Shown: positions 1 through 12,014, numbered from the stretch's first letter. The stretch: DNA of 64,000 bases from Myxococcales bacterium (GCA_016716835.1 JADJUW010000003.1:192370-256369), one strand, 5' to 3'. The notes: generated by a model from the letters alone, not told the origin. Numbers and translations are program-made.

Positions 1-327
1 GCAGCCCGCGATGTACTCGAGCGTCAAAAAATGGCGGCCCTCGCAGCGCCCCGCATCGACGGTGCCGACGATGCACGGATGCTTGAGCAGCTTGGCGAGC
101 TTGCTCTCGCGATTGAACATGTCGACGAATTTGGCTTGGCGCGCCAGTGAGGGGCGCATGATTTTCATCGCGACCACCGGTGCCTCGGGGTCCTTGCCAT
201 CGCGGGCGCGATAGACCTCGGCCATGCCGCCGCGTGCGATCAGGCCAAACAGCCAGTACTTGCCAAACGGCGCCGGCGCCTCGGGCGAACCCGCCGAGAG
301 CTTGGTTTCGCTTGGTGCGCGCTCCAT
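1..327 (-). CDS. Ser/Thr protein kinase, N-terminal part (cut by window edge)
   Basis: The reverse strand is open from an ATG at 327 to the window edge (109 codons) with no stop, so this is the first part of a longer gene. It encodes the N-lobe of a Hanks-type kinase: a glycine-rich loop (ARGGMAEVYRARDG, about residues 31-44), the ATP-binding lysine in VVAMKIM (Lys55), and an alpha-C region with a glutamate (FNRESKLAKLL). The catalytic loop lies outside the window. The ATG is preferred because the loop follows after a short low-complexity N terminus, as is usual for myxobacterial kinases. It is divergent from the kinase at 406, with only 78 bases between the two starts. The substrate cannot be inferred. 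Confidence 0.85.
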   Translation of the reverse strand, partial: MERAPSETKLSAGSPEAPAPFGKYWLFGLIARGGMAEVYRARDGKDPEAPVVAMKIMRPSLARQAKFVDMFNRESKLAKLLKHPCIVGTVDAGRCEGRHFLTLEYIAGC

Positions 328-405
328 GGAAGCTAAAATGGTACCCGGTTTGGCCGCCCGGGGAACATGCATTTAGCCGCGAACTTGCAGTATACTTTAT
401 GGCCT
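328..405. promoter_or_regulatory. Divergent intergenic region between two kinase genes
   Basis: These 78 bases must hold the promoters for both head-to-head kinase genes. A TATACT at 391-396 is a good -10 hexamer for the rightward gene. It would place the transcription start within a few bases of the ATG at 406, suggesting a leaderless or very short-leader message. No convincing -35 hexamer is found at the matching distance, so the call is tentative. Confidence 0.3.
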
Positions 406-2448
<2,043 letters not shown>

Positions 2449-2456
2449 CCGTTGCC

Positions 2457-4175
2457 ATGAATTGGCAGTTGGCGCGCAATTCGCGGTTTGCTGGGCGACC
2501 AGGGCCAGTGGTCTTGGTCGTGCTCGATGGCGTTGGGCTTGGGGCAGGTGACGCCGGCGATGCCGTGGTCGCGGCGAAAACGCCCACGCTCGACGCGATC
2601 GCGGCGCTCGGACACACCCGTGCGCTGACCGCGCATGGCACGGCGGTCGGCCTACCGAGCGATGACGACATGGGCAACAGCGAGGTTGGCCACAACGCGC
2701 TCGGCGCGGGCATGGTGCCTACGCAGGGCGCGGCGCTCGTGCAACGGGCCATCGCCAGCGGCGCGCTCATGCGAAGCGAGGCCTTTGTCACCTGTGTTCG
2801 CCGCAGCGCGCAGGGAGGCGCCTTGCACTTGCTTGGCTTATTGTCCGACGGCAACGTGCATGCGCATATCGATCATCTCATCGCCATGTTGCGCGCGGCG
2901 GCCACCGCAGGGGTGCGGCGCTTGTTCGTGCACATCTTGCTCGATGGGCGCGATGTCGCGCCGACCAGCGCGCTCACCTATATCGAGGTGCTCGAGCGCG
3001 AGCTGGCGAGCCTGCGTGCGGGTGGATGTGAAGCGGCCATCGCCTCGGGTGGCGGGCGCATGTCGATCACGATGGATCGCTACGAGGCCGACTGGGACAT
3101 GGTCGCGCGCGGATGGCGAACCCACGTGCACGGGGAGGCGCGGCGGTTTCCCAGCGCGGCGCAAGCGATCTTGACGTTTCGCGGCGAGGCGCCCGGCATC
3201 ATTGATCAGGACCTGCCGGCGTTTGTGATTGCGGACGCCGATGGGGGCGCACCTATCGCGCCGATGCGTGACGGCGACAGCGTCATTCTTTTTAATTTTC
3301 GCGGCGATCGGGCGATCGAAATCACCCGCGCGTTCGAGGCCGCCGCCGAGGCGCCGTGGGCGCCGTTTGACCGCGGCCCCGTTCCCTCCCTCTTTTTCGC
3401 CGGCATGATGCAATACGACGGTGACTTGCAGCTGCCGCGCCACTACTTAGTAAGCCCGCCTATCATCGAGCACACGATGGGCGAATACCTTGCCCGCAAC
3501 GCCGTCCCACAGCTCGCGCTATCAGAGACGCAAAAATTTGGCCACGTGACCTATTTCTGGAATGGCAACCGCAGCGGCATGTTCGATCCGCATTACGAGA
3601 CCTACGTGCAGATCGACTCCGATCGGGCGCCCTTTGACGAGCGGCCGTGGATGAAATGCGCCGAAATCACCGATGCGTTGATTACGCGGCTTGCCGATCG
3701 TGGGCCCGGCGCGCCGCGCTTTGTCCGCGTCAACTATCCCAATGGCGACATGGTGGGGCACACCGGCGCGTTTGACGCCACGGTGCTTGGCATCGAGGCC
3801 GTCGACTTGCAGCTGGCGCGCTTGCAACGCGCGGTGCAGCAGCATCAGGGCATCTTGGTGCTCACCGCCGATCACGGCAACGCCGATGAGATGTATCAGC
3901 GCGACAAGCGCGGCCAAACGCTGCGCGATGCGCAGACGGGCGCGCCACTGGTCAAGACCAGCCATAGCCTTGCGCCGGTGCCCTTTATGATCTACGACCC
4001 GAGCTATGCAGGCGAGTACGCGTTGGCGGCGCCGCAACGCATCTGGCGCGCTGCCCCGCCACAAGTTGCGGTAACGCCTGCCGGCGGCCTTGGCCATGTC
4101 GCGGCAACATGCTTAGAATTGCTCGGCTACCAGGCGCCTGAGGGCATGTTGCCCTCCCTTCTGGCGCGGCGGTAG
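2457..4175 (+). CDS. gpmI: 2,3-bisphosphoglycerate-independent phosphoglycerate mutase
   Basis: Interconverts 3- and 2-phosphoglycerate in glycolysis and gluconeogenesis, using two metal ions and a phosphoserine intermediate. The alkaline-phosphatase-superfamily opening VVLVVLDGVGLG (19-30) is present, followed by DMGNSEVGHNALG with the catalytic Ser75. Later metal and substrate motifs are DGRDVAPTSA, VNYPNGDMVGHTGAF and TADHGNADEM. At 572 residues it is longer than the usual roughly 510, mainly through added segments near the C terminus (RDKRGQTLRDAQ and the last ~40 residues). It starts 8 bases after the kinase stop and is followed 17 bases later by the thioredoxin-like gene, so co-transcription is likely. 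Regulation by the upstream kinase is an inference only. Confidence 0.93.
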   Translation: MNWQLARNSRFAGRPGPVVLVVLDGVGLGAGDAGDAVVAAKTPTLDAIAALGHTRALTAHGTAVGLPSDDDMGNSEVGHNALGAGMVPTQGAALVQRAIASGALMRSEAFVTCVRRSAQGGALHLLGLLSDGNVHAHIDHLIAMLRAAATAGVRRLFVHILLDGRDVAPTSALTYIEVLERELASLRAGGCEAAIASGGGRMSITMDRYEADWDMVARGWRTHVHGEARRFPSAAQAILTFRGEAPGIIDQDLPAFVIADADGGAPIAPMRDGDSVILFNFRGDRAIEITRAFEAAAEAPWAPFDRGPVPSLFFAGMMQYDGDLQLPRHYLVSPPIIEHTMGEYLARNAVPQLALSETQKFGHVTYFWNGNRSGMFDPHYETYVQIDSDRAPFDERPWMKCAEITDALITRLADRGPGAPRFVRVNYPNGDMVGHTGAFDATVLGIEAVDLQLARLQRAVQQHQGILVLTADHGNADEMYQRDKRGQTLRDAQTGAPLVKTSHSLAPVPFMIYDPSYAGEYALAAPQRIWRAAPPQVAVTPAGGLGHVAATCLELLGYQAPEGMLPSLLARR

Positions 4176-4192
4176 GGTATGGTGACGGGGCT

Positions 4193-4765
4193 ATGAAGGT
4201 AAAGGTGCTCGTAGGCGGCGCGGTGGTGCTGATGCTCGCGCTGATCGCCTTCATCGTCGTGCAAGTGACGTCGCGGCCGCAGGGCGATGGCCCCCCCGGC
4301 GTCGCGGCTCGGGTCGTGCCGGCCGCGGCCGCCGCGTGCGATCCTGGGCGCGGCGACTGCCTGCCCAAGCTCGATTTTGTCGATCACAACGGCATCGTGT
4401 TTGCCGCCCCCTCGCTCGCAGGCAAGGTGGTCGTGGTGAACTTCTGGGCCACGTGGTGCAAGCCCTGCCAAAAAGAAATTCCCGATTTCAATCGCGTCTA
4501 TACCGCTTACAAAGATCGAGGCGTGGTGTTTCTCGGCGTCATGACGGATGCGCCAGAGCCAGGCATATTGCTCAATTTTATGAGCGACTACGAAATGACG
4601 TATCCGGTGATTCCCGCGACCAATGACAATCTCTTGGCCTTTGGCTATCCCGAGGCCATTCCAACCACGTTTATCTACGATCGCGCCGGCAATCGGCGGA
4701 CGATGAAGCGCGGCGCGCTCGAAGAAAAAGAATTGCGAGAGGTCATCGATGAGCTCGTGCGCTAG
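4193..4765 (+). CDS. TlpA/ResA-type membrane-anchored thioredoxin-like protein
   Basis: A single N-terminal membrane anchor (residues 5-24) is followed by a linker and a thioredoxin fold. The active site is WATWCKPC (Cys89, Cys92), preceded by the typical VVVVNFW strand and followed by KEIPDFNRVY. The cis-proline region is IPTTFIYDRAG. This is the TlpA/ResA/AhpC-TSA pattern, with the enzyme facing the periplasm to reduce or transfer disulfides, for example in cytochrome c maturation or Cys-rich lipoprotein folding. A Cys-rich lipoprotein gene overlaps its 3' end by 17 bases, which suggests coupled translation. The physiological partner is not visible. Confidence 0.88.
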   Translation: MKVKVLVGGAVVLMLALIAFIVVQVTSRPQGDGPPGVAARVVPAAAAACDPGRGDCLPKLDFVDHNGIVFAAPSLAGKVVVVNFWATWCKPCQKEIPDFNRVYTAYKDRGVVFLGVMTDAPEPGILLNFMSDYEMTYPVIPATNDNLLAFGYPEAIPTTFIYDRAGNRRTMKRGALEEKELREVIDELVR

Positions 4766-5021
4766 CCGCGTGATGGCGTTGCTGCTGATCGTGGCGGCGA
4801 GCGCGGGTTGCCGCACGCCGGCGAGCGAACGGTGTCGCGAGTATTGCTCGCGCGGCGCCGATTGCGCCATACCCGCGGACAACAAGGCCTTCGACGAAGC
4901 CGAATGCGTCTCGACCTGTGCCGCGCTTGAGCGCGACGTGGTCGGCAAAAAATCCGTCGATACCCACATCGCGTGCATGGACGCGGCCAAGGATTGCGTC
5001 GCGATCCGGCAGTGTCTGTGA
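4749..5021 (+). CDS. Small Cys-rich lipoprotein, unknown function
   Basis: 90 residues. The N terminus is a lipoprotein signal: hydrophobic core MALLLIVAAS with lipobox-like ASAGC. The mature part has eight evenly spread cysteines (for example CREYC, DCAIP, CVSTCAAL, CMDAAKDC, CL at the end), suggesting a disulfide-stapled helical fold of a type common in Myxococcota. It overlaps the thioredoxin-like gene by 17 bases and its TGA shares one base with the next ATG (TGATG), so all three are probably translated together. No catalytic motif is seen. A disulfide substrate or partner of the neighbouring thioredoxin is a reasonable but unproven idea. Confidence 0.75.
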   Translation: MSSCASRVMALLLIVAASAGCRTPASERCREYCSRGADCAIPADNKAFDEAECVSTCAALERDVVGKKSVDTHIACMDAAKDCVAIRQCL

Positions 5022-5788
5022 TGTGGACGACGACGGGCACCGCCATCGTGACCGGCGCCACCGCCGGCTTTGGGGCGGCGATCGCGCGCAGGCTCCATGG
5101 CGCAGGCGCGCACGTCGTGGCGATCGGCCGTCGTCGCGAGCGGCTTGACGCCTTGGCCGCCGAGCTCGGGTCGCGGCTGGTGCCGGTGGTGGTCGATGTG
5201 CGCGACGAGGCCGCGCTGGCCGCGGCGGTGCAGGCGCTGCCCGCAACCTTGCCGCCCGTCGAAATTTTGATCAACAACGCGGGCCTCGCGCGCGGCGTTG
5301 GCAAAGTGCCCAACGTCGAGCTTGCGGATTGGCATGCGATGATCGAGACCAACATCACCGGGCTGGTCCACATGACGCAGCTGGTGGTGAAAGGCCTCGC
5401 CGAGCGGCGGCGCGGCCATATCATCAATTTAGGCTCGGTAGCGGGGACCTATCCGTACCCCGGCGGCAATGTCTACGGCGCCACCAAAGCCTTCGTGCGG
5501 CAGTTCTCATACAACCTGCGCGCCGACCTGCTCGGCACCGGCGTGCGCGTGACGTCGATCGAGCCGGGCATGGCGGAAACCGAATTTTCCGTGGTGCGGG
5601 TCGGCGGCGACGCGGCCAAGGCCCGCGACATCTACCAGGGCATGGAGCCGCTCACCGCCGATGACGTGGCGGATGCGATCATGTACGCGCTATCGACGCC
5701 GGCGCACGTAAACATTAATTCAATCGAACTCATGCCCACGGCGCAGGCCATGGCGGGCTTCGCGGTGCATCGCGACCCTGCGAGCTAA
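5021..5788 (+). CDS. Short-chain dehydrogenase/reductase (YdfG-like)
   Basis: 255-residue classical SDR. The Rossmann motif is TGATAGFGAAIA (11-22), followed by GRRRERLDAL, which favours NADP. NNAG is at about 87-90, the catalytic serine is in LGSVAG, and the YGATK pair lies near residue 152. The terminal VNINSIELMPTAQ matches NADP-dependent 3-hydroxy acid dehydrogenases of the YdfG group (serine/3-hydroxypropionate oxidation). The ATG at 5021 is chosen over an upstream start at 4973 because it overlaps the preceding stop (TGATG) and begins just before the nucleotide-binding strand. Last gene of a probable five-gene run that begins with the kinase at 406. Confidence 0.9.
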   Translation: MWTTTGTAIVTGATAGFGAAIARRLHGAGAHVVAIGRRRERLDALAAELGSRLVPVVVDVRDEAALAAAVQALPATLPPVEILINNAGLARGVGKVPNVELADWHAMIETNITGLVHMTQLVVKGLAERRRGHIINLGSVAGTYPYPGGNVYGATKAFVRQFSYNLRADLLGTGVRVTSIEPGMAETEFSVVRVGGDAAKARDIYQGMEPLTADDVADAIMYALSTPAHVNINSIELMPTAQAMAGFAVHRDPAS

Positions 5789-5797
5789 CGTGGCGCC

Positions 5798-6730
5798 TTA
5801 CGCCTCATAGCGTCGCTTGCCCGCAACCTGCATCTCGCGCACGGTCTCGGCGGCGATGTGATACTGCTGGCCGCACGCGTCGCAGCTGACCTCGATGATC
5901 GGATCGTTTAAGATCTCCTCGAGATCGGTCGTCTGCAAGGTGAGGATGCCCATGATGAAGCGCTCCTCGCTGCACGTGCAACCAAAGGTTATATCGCTCG
6001 CCGCAAGCTCGGTGTAGGCGAACCCATCGAGCAAGGTGGCGACGACGCCGCGGGCATCTTGCGCATTTTCGAGCCAGTGCGAGAGCGCGGGCAGGGCGCT
6101 AACCTTGTCAGTCATTTCGGCGATGACCTCGACCGTGGCCTCAGGCAGCAATTGCACCAGGTAGCCACCGACGGCGCGCACCGCGGGCGCGTCGTCGTCG
6201 CGGCGGGCGCCGCCGTGAGGCATCGCGCACAGCTGCGCAATGCACACCGTCTGCTCCGACTCCTGCATGTAGCGCATGAGCGCCGCGCTCATGTCTTGGC
6301 CCTGGGGCACCGCGATCATGCTTTGGTGCAGCGAGCCGTTGCGCAGGGTGTAGCTAACTTGCAGGGTGTTGTCGCCGTTGCGCGCGCCGTGGCCATCAGC
6401 GCCGTCGTCTTCGCCGCGACCGGGCGAAACGATGCCGCGGTTCTTGCCGTCGGCAAGGGCATCCGCGACGAGCATCTGACCATCGTTGTCGGTCCACACC
6501 ACCTGCACGCGTCGCGTTGGCTGCGTGGTTTCGCGGATCAGCACGGCGGCGGTGAGCAGCTCGGCGAGCCGCACGGCCACGTCGCCGGTTGCTTGTTGCC
6601 GCGCGACCGCCGCCTGCGCGGTGCCCGTTGAAACGATGCCGATCACGCGAAAGGCGCCGTCGTTGGTCATGGCGCGCACGACGGCATCGGTGGCGGGGCC
6701 CTTCGCCAGGCTATCAGAGGCGCTAGACAT
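5798..6730 (-). CDS. hslO: Hsp33 redox-regulated chaperone
   Basis: 310-residue homologue of Hsp33, a cytosolic holdase switched on by oxidative unfolding. The N-terminal domain includes the family's TRRVQVVWTDNDGQ and GYLVQLLPEA segments. The redox switch at the C terminus is intact: a CxC (FGCTCSEERF, near residue 250) and a CxxC (VSCDACGQQY, near 283), the four zinc-binding cysteines that form disulfides on activation. It ends convergently with the SDR gene, 9 bases apart. The start at 6730 gives a slightly long N terminus; an internal Met could be used. Confidence 0.92.
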   Translation of the reverse strand: MSSASDSLAKGPATDAVVRAMTNDGAFRVIGIVSTGTAQAAVARQQATGDVAVRLAELLTAAVLIRETTQPTRRVQVVWTDNDGQMLVADALADGKNRGIVSPGRGEDDGADGHGARNGDNTLQVSYTLRNGSLHQSMIAVPQGQDMSAALMRYMQESEQTVCIAQLCAMPHGGARRDDDAPAVRAVGGYLVQLLPEATVEVIAEMTDKVSALPALSHWLENAQDARGVVATLLDGFAYTELAASDITFGCTCSEERFIMGILTLQTTDLEEILNDPIIEVSCDACGQQYHIAAETVREMQVAGKRRYEA

Positions 6731-6837
6731 GCCGGCAACCTAGCAGACGGCCCGGCCTGGCAGTATCGCGCGAGTCTACGATTTCTGGGGGCGTCGGTGC
6801 TTTGGGCGGCAGCGGCCAATTGGCGCCGTGCGCCGCC

Positions 6838-8280
6838 TCACGGCCCGCGCGCCGCGCGTCGCTGAAGGATAACGGTGACCTCGCCCGCAAGGGCGGTGGT
6901 AACGTGCACCCGCAGGCTGCCCGGCAACGATTCGTAGGTGGCGCCGTCTGTGAGGCTGACGTCAAAGCCAGCGTCAAACCACGCGGGCGGCACATAGAGT
7001 TGCGTTGGCGCGCTGCGCAGGCCCGGCAATCGCGTGTCGTAGGTGAGTGAAAATTGACTGGCGTCGTGATCGTACGCCATCGCGGTTGGCGCGCCGGCAA
7101 TTCGTTGCGCATAGGGCCGGGCCAGCGTCGCCGCGAGCTCGCCCTTGGGTGTGCCCGCGGCGTCGACGAGGCTGAAGATATTGTCGCCAGGAAAAAAAGC
7201 CCACCACAGGCCGCCGACCAAGAAGTCATCTTGCACGCGTTGCGAATCGGCCAAAAACGCCGTGGTCGCGGCGAGGAAGCCATCTTCGGGTTGCGTGCTG
7301 CCGCCAAATTCGGCGGCGATGAACGGCGCGCCCATGACGGCGGCCTCGAGGCGCGCTTGCTCGTAGTCGGCAGTGATGAGGTCGATGTTGCCGCCGTACT
7401 TGGACGTCGGCAGGCCGCCGGTTTGTGTGTACAAATGCGGCGCATAAACGACATTTTGTCCCATCGACTCAGGCTCGACGCCAAAGCCGAGGTTGCGCGT
7501 CACCACCGGGCTATAAAAAAATGTGTGCTCCGCGCCGGCGCCGCGCAGCGCCTCGCGTACGTCGCGCAGCACGGGGTTAAGGTGATCGCGCTGGAAGTCG
7601 CGGAGATTGCCAACGCACATGGGTTCGTTAAAAAGATCGAAGCCGCCGATGCGCAGATCGCCGGCATAGTGCGTCGCGACCAGGCGCCAGGCGTCGGTAA
7701 AATGCTCGATCAGGGTGCGGCCATCAGGCGCGAGCTTGCCCGCAAAGAATTCGCACATCGCCTTAAAGTGCTCTTCTGGCGTGTATTGGCCCTCGCAGGT
7801 CCAGCTGGGAAAGCCAATGCCGCTCCACTGCGGGGGCTCGTTGGTATCGCCAAAGCACGGTGAGGTATAAAACTGGTGCATCTCGGGAATGACTAAGATG
7901 TCATTGGCGGCCGCCCAGGCGATGACCGGATCGAGATTGTCGATGAGATAGTTCTCGTCAAATACGCCAGGCTCAGGCTCGAGGTATTGCCATGAAATCG
8001 CAACCCGCACCGCGTTGACGCCCCAGCTGGCCATTTGCGCAAAGTCTTCGGCGGCGGGGCCATTTGGGGCGCCGACAAAATTGCCAAACTCCATGCCGGC
8101 GTAATTCATGCCGCGCAAGATCACGACGCGGCCCTCGCGATCGCGCAGATACTCACCATCGGCATGGATCGCCAAGTCCGCGCCGGGCATGTCGACCGGG
8201 GCTGGCGCGCCATTGCCGCAGGCCGCGACGCCGGCAAGTGCGCTCAGTGAGAGCAATTGTCGAGACACCGAGGTGCGCAC
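6838..8280 (-). CDS. Glycoside hydrolase family 5-like lipoprotein (endoglycoceramidase-like)
   Basis: 480 residues with a lipoprotein signal (hydrophobic core ending LAGVAAC, Cys21), so surface or periplasmic. The catalytic (beta/alpha)8 barrel is recognisable from the opening REGRVVILRGMNYAG, then WGVNAVRVAISWQYLEP. The acid/base glutamate is in GFDLFNEPM (about 217) and the nucleophile glutamate in FIAAEFGGS (about 322). This pattern fits GH5, closest to endoglycosylceramidase/cellulase-like members. The C-terminal ~90 residues form a beta domain (LPGLRSAPTQLYVPPAWF) seen in endoglycoceramidases. The substrate is probably a glycolipid or beta-glucan, but this is inference. It is divergent from pccB. 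Confidence 0.85.
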   Translation of the reverse strand: MRTSVSRQLLSLSALAGVAACGNGAPAPVDMPGADLAIHADGEYLRDREGRVVILRGMNYAGMEFGNFVGAPNGPAAEDFAQMASWGVNAVRVAISWQYLEPEPGVFDENYLIDNLDPVIAWAAANDILVIPEMHQFYTSPCFGDTNEPPQWSGIGFPSWTCEGQYTPEEHFKAMCEFFAGKLAPDGRTLIEHFTDAWRLVATHYAGDLRIGGFDLFNEPMCVGNLRDFQRDHLNPVLRDVREALRGAGAEHTFFYSPVVTRNLGFGVEPESMGQNVVYAPHLYTQTGGLPTSKYGGNIDLITADYEQARLEAAVMGAPFIAAEFGGSTQPEDGFLAATTAFLADSQRVQDDFLVGGLWWAFFPGDNIFSLVDAAGTPKGELAATLARPYAQRIAGAPTAMAYDHDASQFSLTYDTRLPGLRSAPTQLYVPPAWFDAGFDVSLTDGATYESLPGSLRVHVTTALAGEVTVILQRRAARGP

Positions 8281-8382
8281 GCCGAGATCCTAAGGCAGCC
8301 GTCTACGAAAGCCCAGCATTATACCCAGCTCATGGCCTCCCATAGATCGCGCCCGCGCTTTGGGGTATAAGCGCCGCCAGTA

Positions 8383-9948
<1,566 letters not shown>

Positions 9949-9969
9949 CGGCAGTCCCACCCCACGCCT

Positions 9970-10293
9970 ATGTCGCATCGCACGTTCACGATCGCCTTGG
10001 CCGCCGCGCTCGCTAGCCTCGCCGCGTGGGGCGGCTGCGGCGACAAGGCCGCAACCGCGCAATGCGAGCGCCTGCTCGACAAGACGGTGGAGCTCTATGC
10101 CGCGCCGCGCGGGCTAAAGTTGCTCACCGCCGAACAAAAGGCGCAATACGACGCCTCGCTCATCGGCATGCGCAAAAAAATGGGCGCCGGGTTTGTCGCG
10201 CGCTGCCGCCGCGACTATTCGCCGGCCTCCGTCGCTTGCCAATTGCAGGCGCGCACGCTCGATCAGCTCACCAAGTGCTGGCCGGCGCCGTGA
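9970..10293 (+). CDS. Small lipoprotein, unknown function
   Basis: 107 residues with a lipoprotein-type signal (hydrophobic 8-20, then WGGC with Cys23). The mature part is helical and charged, with four further cysteines (AQCERLL, ARCRRDY, VACQLQ, TKCWPAP). Their C-x~50-C-x~11-C-x~14-C spacing is a pattern I recognise in small myxobacterial lipoproteins but cannot tie to a function. It starts 22 bases after pccB on the same strand and may be read through from it. Confidence 0.7.
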   Translation: MSHRTFTIALAAALASLAAWGGCGDKAATAQCERLLDKTVELYAAPRGLKLLTAEQKAQYDASLIGMRKKMGAGFVARCRRDYSPASVACQLQARTLDQLTKCWPAP

Positions 10294-10340
10294 CGGTCGC
10301 CGCTAGTTGAGGAGTGGCATCACGTTGGGAGATGCTGACC

Positions 10341-10535
10341 CTAGCAGTAACGCGATGGTGTGTAGGTGCGGCAGTTGCCATTGGCATCGCTAGGAACGGG
10401 CGGAGGTGGTGGACAAACTATACATTGCGACACCTCTGACCGAATCCATCCCCCATGGTCGCCAGCGGAAACCGCCCCCAGCTGCTGCATCGCGGTTGCC
10501 TTCAGTCGCAATTTCTTAACGGTTGTACGTTTCAT
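10341..10535 (-). CDS. Candidate RiPP (lanthipeptide-like) precursor peptide
   Basis: 64 residues. The start at 10535 (MKRTTVKKLRL...) is chosen over a GTG at 10553 because from this Met the first 19 residues align without gaps with the peptide at 31135-31386, which sits beside LanC genes: identical at 1, 2, 8, 9, 11, 15 and 19, conservative at 3, 10, 16 and 17. The leader core K-L-R-L-x3-A-M-Q-x-L resembles class I lanthipeptide-type leaders. The C-terminal part holds four cysteines (38, 41, 55, 64), with CIVC followed by five prolines, plus Ser/Thr residues at 33, 36, 49, 57, 59 and 61 that could be dehydrated. No strong Shine-Dalgarno is seen and no modifying enzyme lies next to it; it ends convergently with the lipoprotein gene. 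It may be a substrate in trans of the 22-31 kb cluster. Confidence 0.55.
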   Translation of the reverse strand: MKRTTVKKLRLKATAMQQLGAVSAGDHGGWIRSEVSQCIVCPPPPPVPSDANGNCRTYTPSRYC

Positions 10536-10587
10536 TTGCGGGTTGAGTAGCACTTGCAGCCGCAGTCACTACCTTAGAATGTAGCGC

Positions 10588-10607
10588 AAGGTCGATTTAA
10601 GGTCGAT
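10588..10607. repeat. 11-base tandem repeat upstream of the candidate peptide gene
   Basis: AAGGTCGAT occurs at 10588-10596 and again at 10599-10607, an exact 11-base period, 53 bases upstream of the peptide start at 10535. Direct repeats one helical turn apart are typical sites for winged-helix response regulators, so this may be an operator for the leftward peptide gene. The rest of 10536-10667 shows only a weak stem TCAG/CTGA followed by eight T at 10624-10631. Confidence 0.3.
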
Positions 10608-10667
10608 GGTCAGTGTGCTGAGGTTTTTTTTCGATCCGCAGCGCGATCGGACGCTAAACTAGGTCGT

Positions 10668-12014
10668 TTAGAGCCAACGCCTAAGGCGAAAGGCCAGCCA
10701 TGCCAGCGCGCGCTTCCACCACGGCAGCGCGAACCACGCATGCTCATCGTACGGCGTGGTGTTGGCGATATCGCGCTCGGTGGCGGCTCGCATGGTGGCG
10801 CCAAAATCGGCGTCGAGCACCTCGAGCGCGGCCTCGAGGTTGAAGTAGTGGCTCTGGCTGTCGAGGTTGTAGCTGCCGATGGTCGACCACTTCCCGTCTA
10901 CCACCGCGACCTTGGCATGCATCATCGGCCCCGACCACAGCCGCACGCGCACCCCACCACGCGCCATCTGGCGATGCAGGTATCGGCCCGCGTATTCGAC
11001 GATTTTGACGTCCGAGTTGGCAGGGACGATGACGGTCACCACGACACCGCGGGCCACCGCGCGATAGAGCGCCCGGCGCATCCGAACGTTGGGCAAGAAA
11101 TAGGCATTTTCGATGGTGATCGACGACGTCGCGGCGTTGGCGGCGGCGACGTAGGCGTGGTGAAACACGTCGCGCAGCGAGTGTTCGGCATTGTTGATCA
11201 GCCGCGCCAGCACGCCGGTTTGGTCGTCGCCGCGCGCCAACAAGCTCTCGTTAAACGCTTCGTTGCTGCGTTCGCGATCATAGGCGGCGCGACGCGATGC
11301 GCGGCCAAACCATCGCAGCTCGGCGAGCGCGGCGCGCACTGCTCCTGCGACCGGGCTATCGTAGTGTGACGGCGCCGGTGAGGGCAGCGCGGCCGACGGT
11401 GCGGCCGGCGCGAAGGCCTCGCCGCCCGCCGCGCGCCACGTGCCCGCAAAGAGCTGCGCGACGTCGGCGACGACGGGGCCGGTAAAGCACGTGTGATAGT
11501 CGTGCCAGCCCTCGCCGCCATCCTCGATCGACGCGTATTGCTTGGAGATGTTGAGGCCACCGGTAAAGCCGACGCTGTCGTCGACAATAAGCACCTTGCG
11601 GTGGTTGCGCTTGACCAGGCCAAAGCGCCGCCGCCACGGCGCCACCGGGCGATACTCGAGCACCTGCACCCCCGCCTGCGTCAGCATGGTCTTGGCCGCG
11701 TCAGAAAGATCCCAGCTACCCACCGCATCGAACATCACGCGCACCGGTACGCCCGCGCGCGCGCGCGCCGCCAACGCGTCAATAAATGGCCTTCCATGCG
11801 AATCGTCGACGATGGTGTAGAACTCAAGGCAGATCGATTTCGTCGCCGCGGCGATCGCGGTGAGCATGGCGGGAAACGCCTCGGCGCCCGCGCGCAATAA
11901 CTCGACGTGATTGCCGGCGCGCCAGCGCAGCAGGCGCGGCGTGTAGCGCCGCAACGCGGTGGCCTCGGGGCGGAGCCCGGGCGCTGCCGGCGTGGGCGTG
12001 AGCTTACGCCTCAT
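10668..12014 (-). CDS. Phospholipase D-family protein, cardiolipin synthase-like
   Basis: Two HKD motifs mark a PLD-superfamily phosphatidyltransferase: NHRKVLIVDDSVGFTGG (about 136) and MHAKVAVVDGKWSTIGS (about 365). The first is followed by GLNIS and the second by SYNLD, as in cardiolipin synthases that join two phosphatidylglycerols or use phosphatidylethanolamine. There is no N-terminal membrane-helix pair, unlike E. coli ClsA, so it is nearer the ClsB/C type; the C terminus (WWKRALAWLAFRLRRWL) is amphipathic and could bind membrane. I place the start at 12014 because this ATG overlaps the greB stop by 11 bases and everything upstream lies within greB. It is probably co-translated with greB. 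Confidence 0.87.
   Translation of the reverse strand: MRRKLTPTPAAPGLRPEATALRRYTPRLLRWRAGNHVELLRAGAEAFPAMLTAIAAATKSICLEFYTIVDDSHGRPFIDALAARARAGVPVRVMFDAVGSWDLSDAAKTMLTQAGVQVLEYRPVAPWRRRFGLVKRNHRKVLIVDDSVGFTGGLNISKQYASIEDGGEGWHDYHTCFTGPVVADVAQLFAGTWRAAGGEAFAPAAPSAALPSPAPSHYDSPVAGAVRAALAELRWFGRASRRAAYDRERSNEAFNESLLARGDDQTGVLARLINNAEHSLRDVFHHAYVAAANAATSSITIENAYFLPNVRMRRALYRAVARGVVVTVIVPANSDVKIVEYAGRYLHRQMARGGVRVRLWSGPMMHAKVAVVDGKWSTIGSYNLDSQSHYFNLEAALEVLDADFGATMRAATERDIANTTPYDEHAWFALPWWKRALAWLAFRLRRWL

Noticed and set aside
4127..5419. 430-codon minus-strand frame
   Set aside because: Covers the thioredoxin, lipoprotein and SDR genes, all of which have clear motifs. Its His/Arg-rich composition is that of an antisense shadow in high-GC DNA.
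10613..10631. TCAGTGTGCTGA stem followed by eight T as a terminator
   Set aside because: The stem is only 4 bases with a 2-base gap before the T run, and no rightward gene ends nearby except the lipoprotein 320 bases upstream. Too weak to list.
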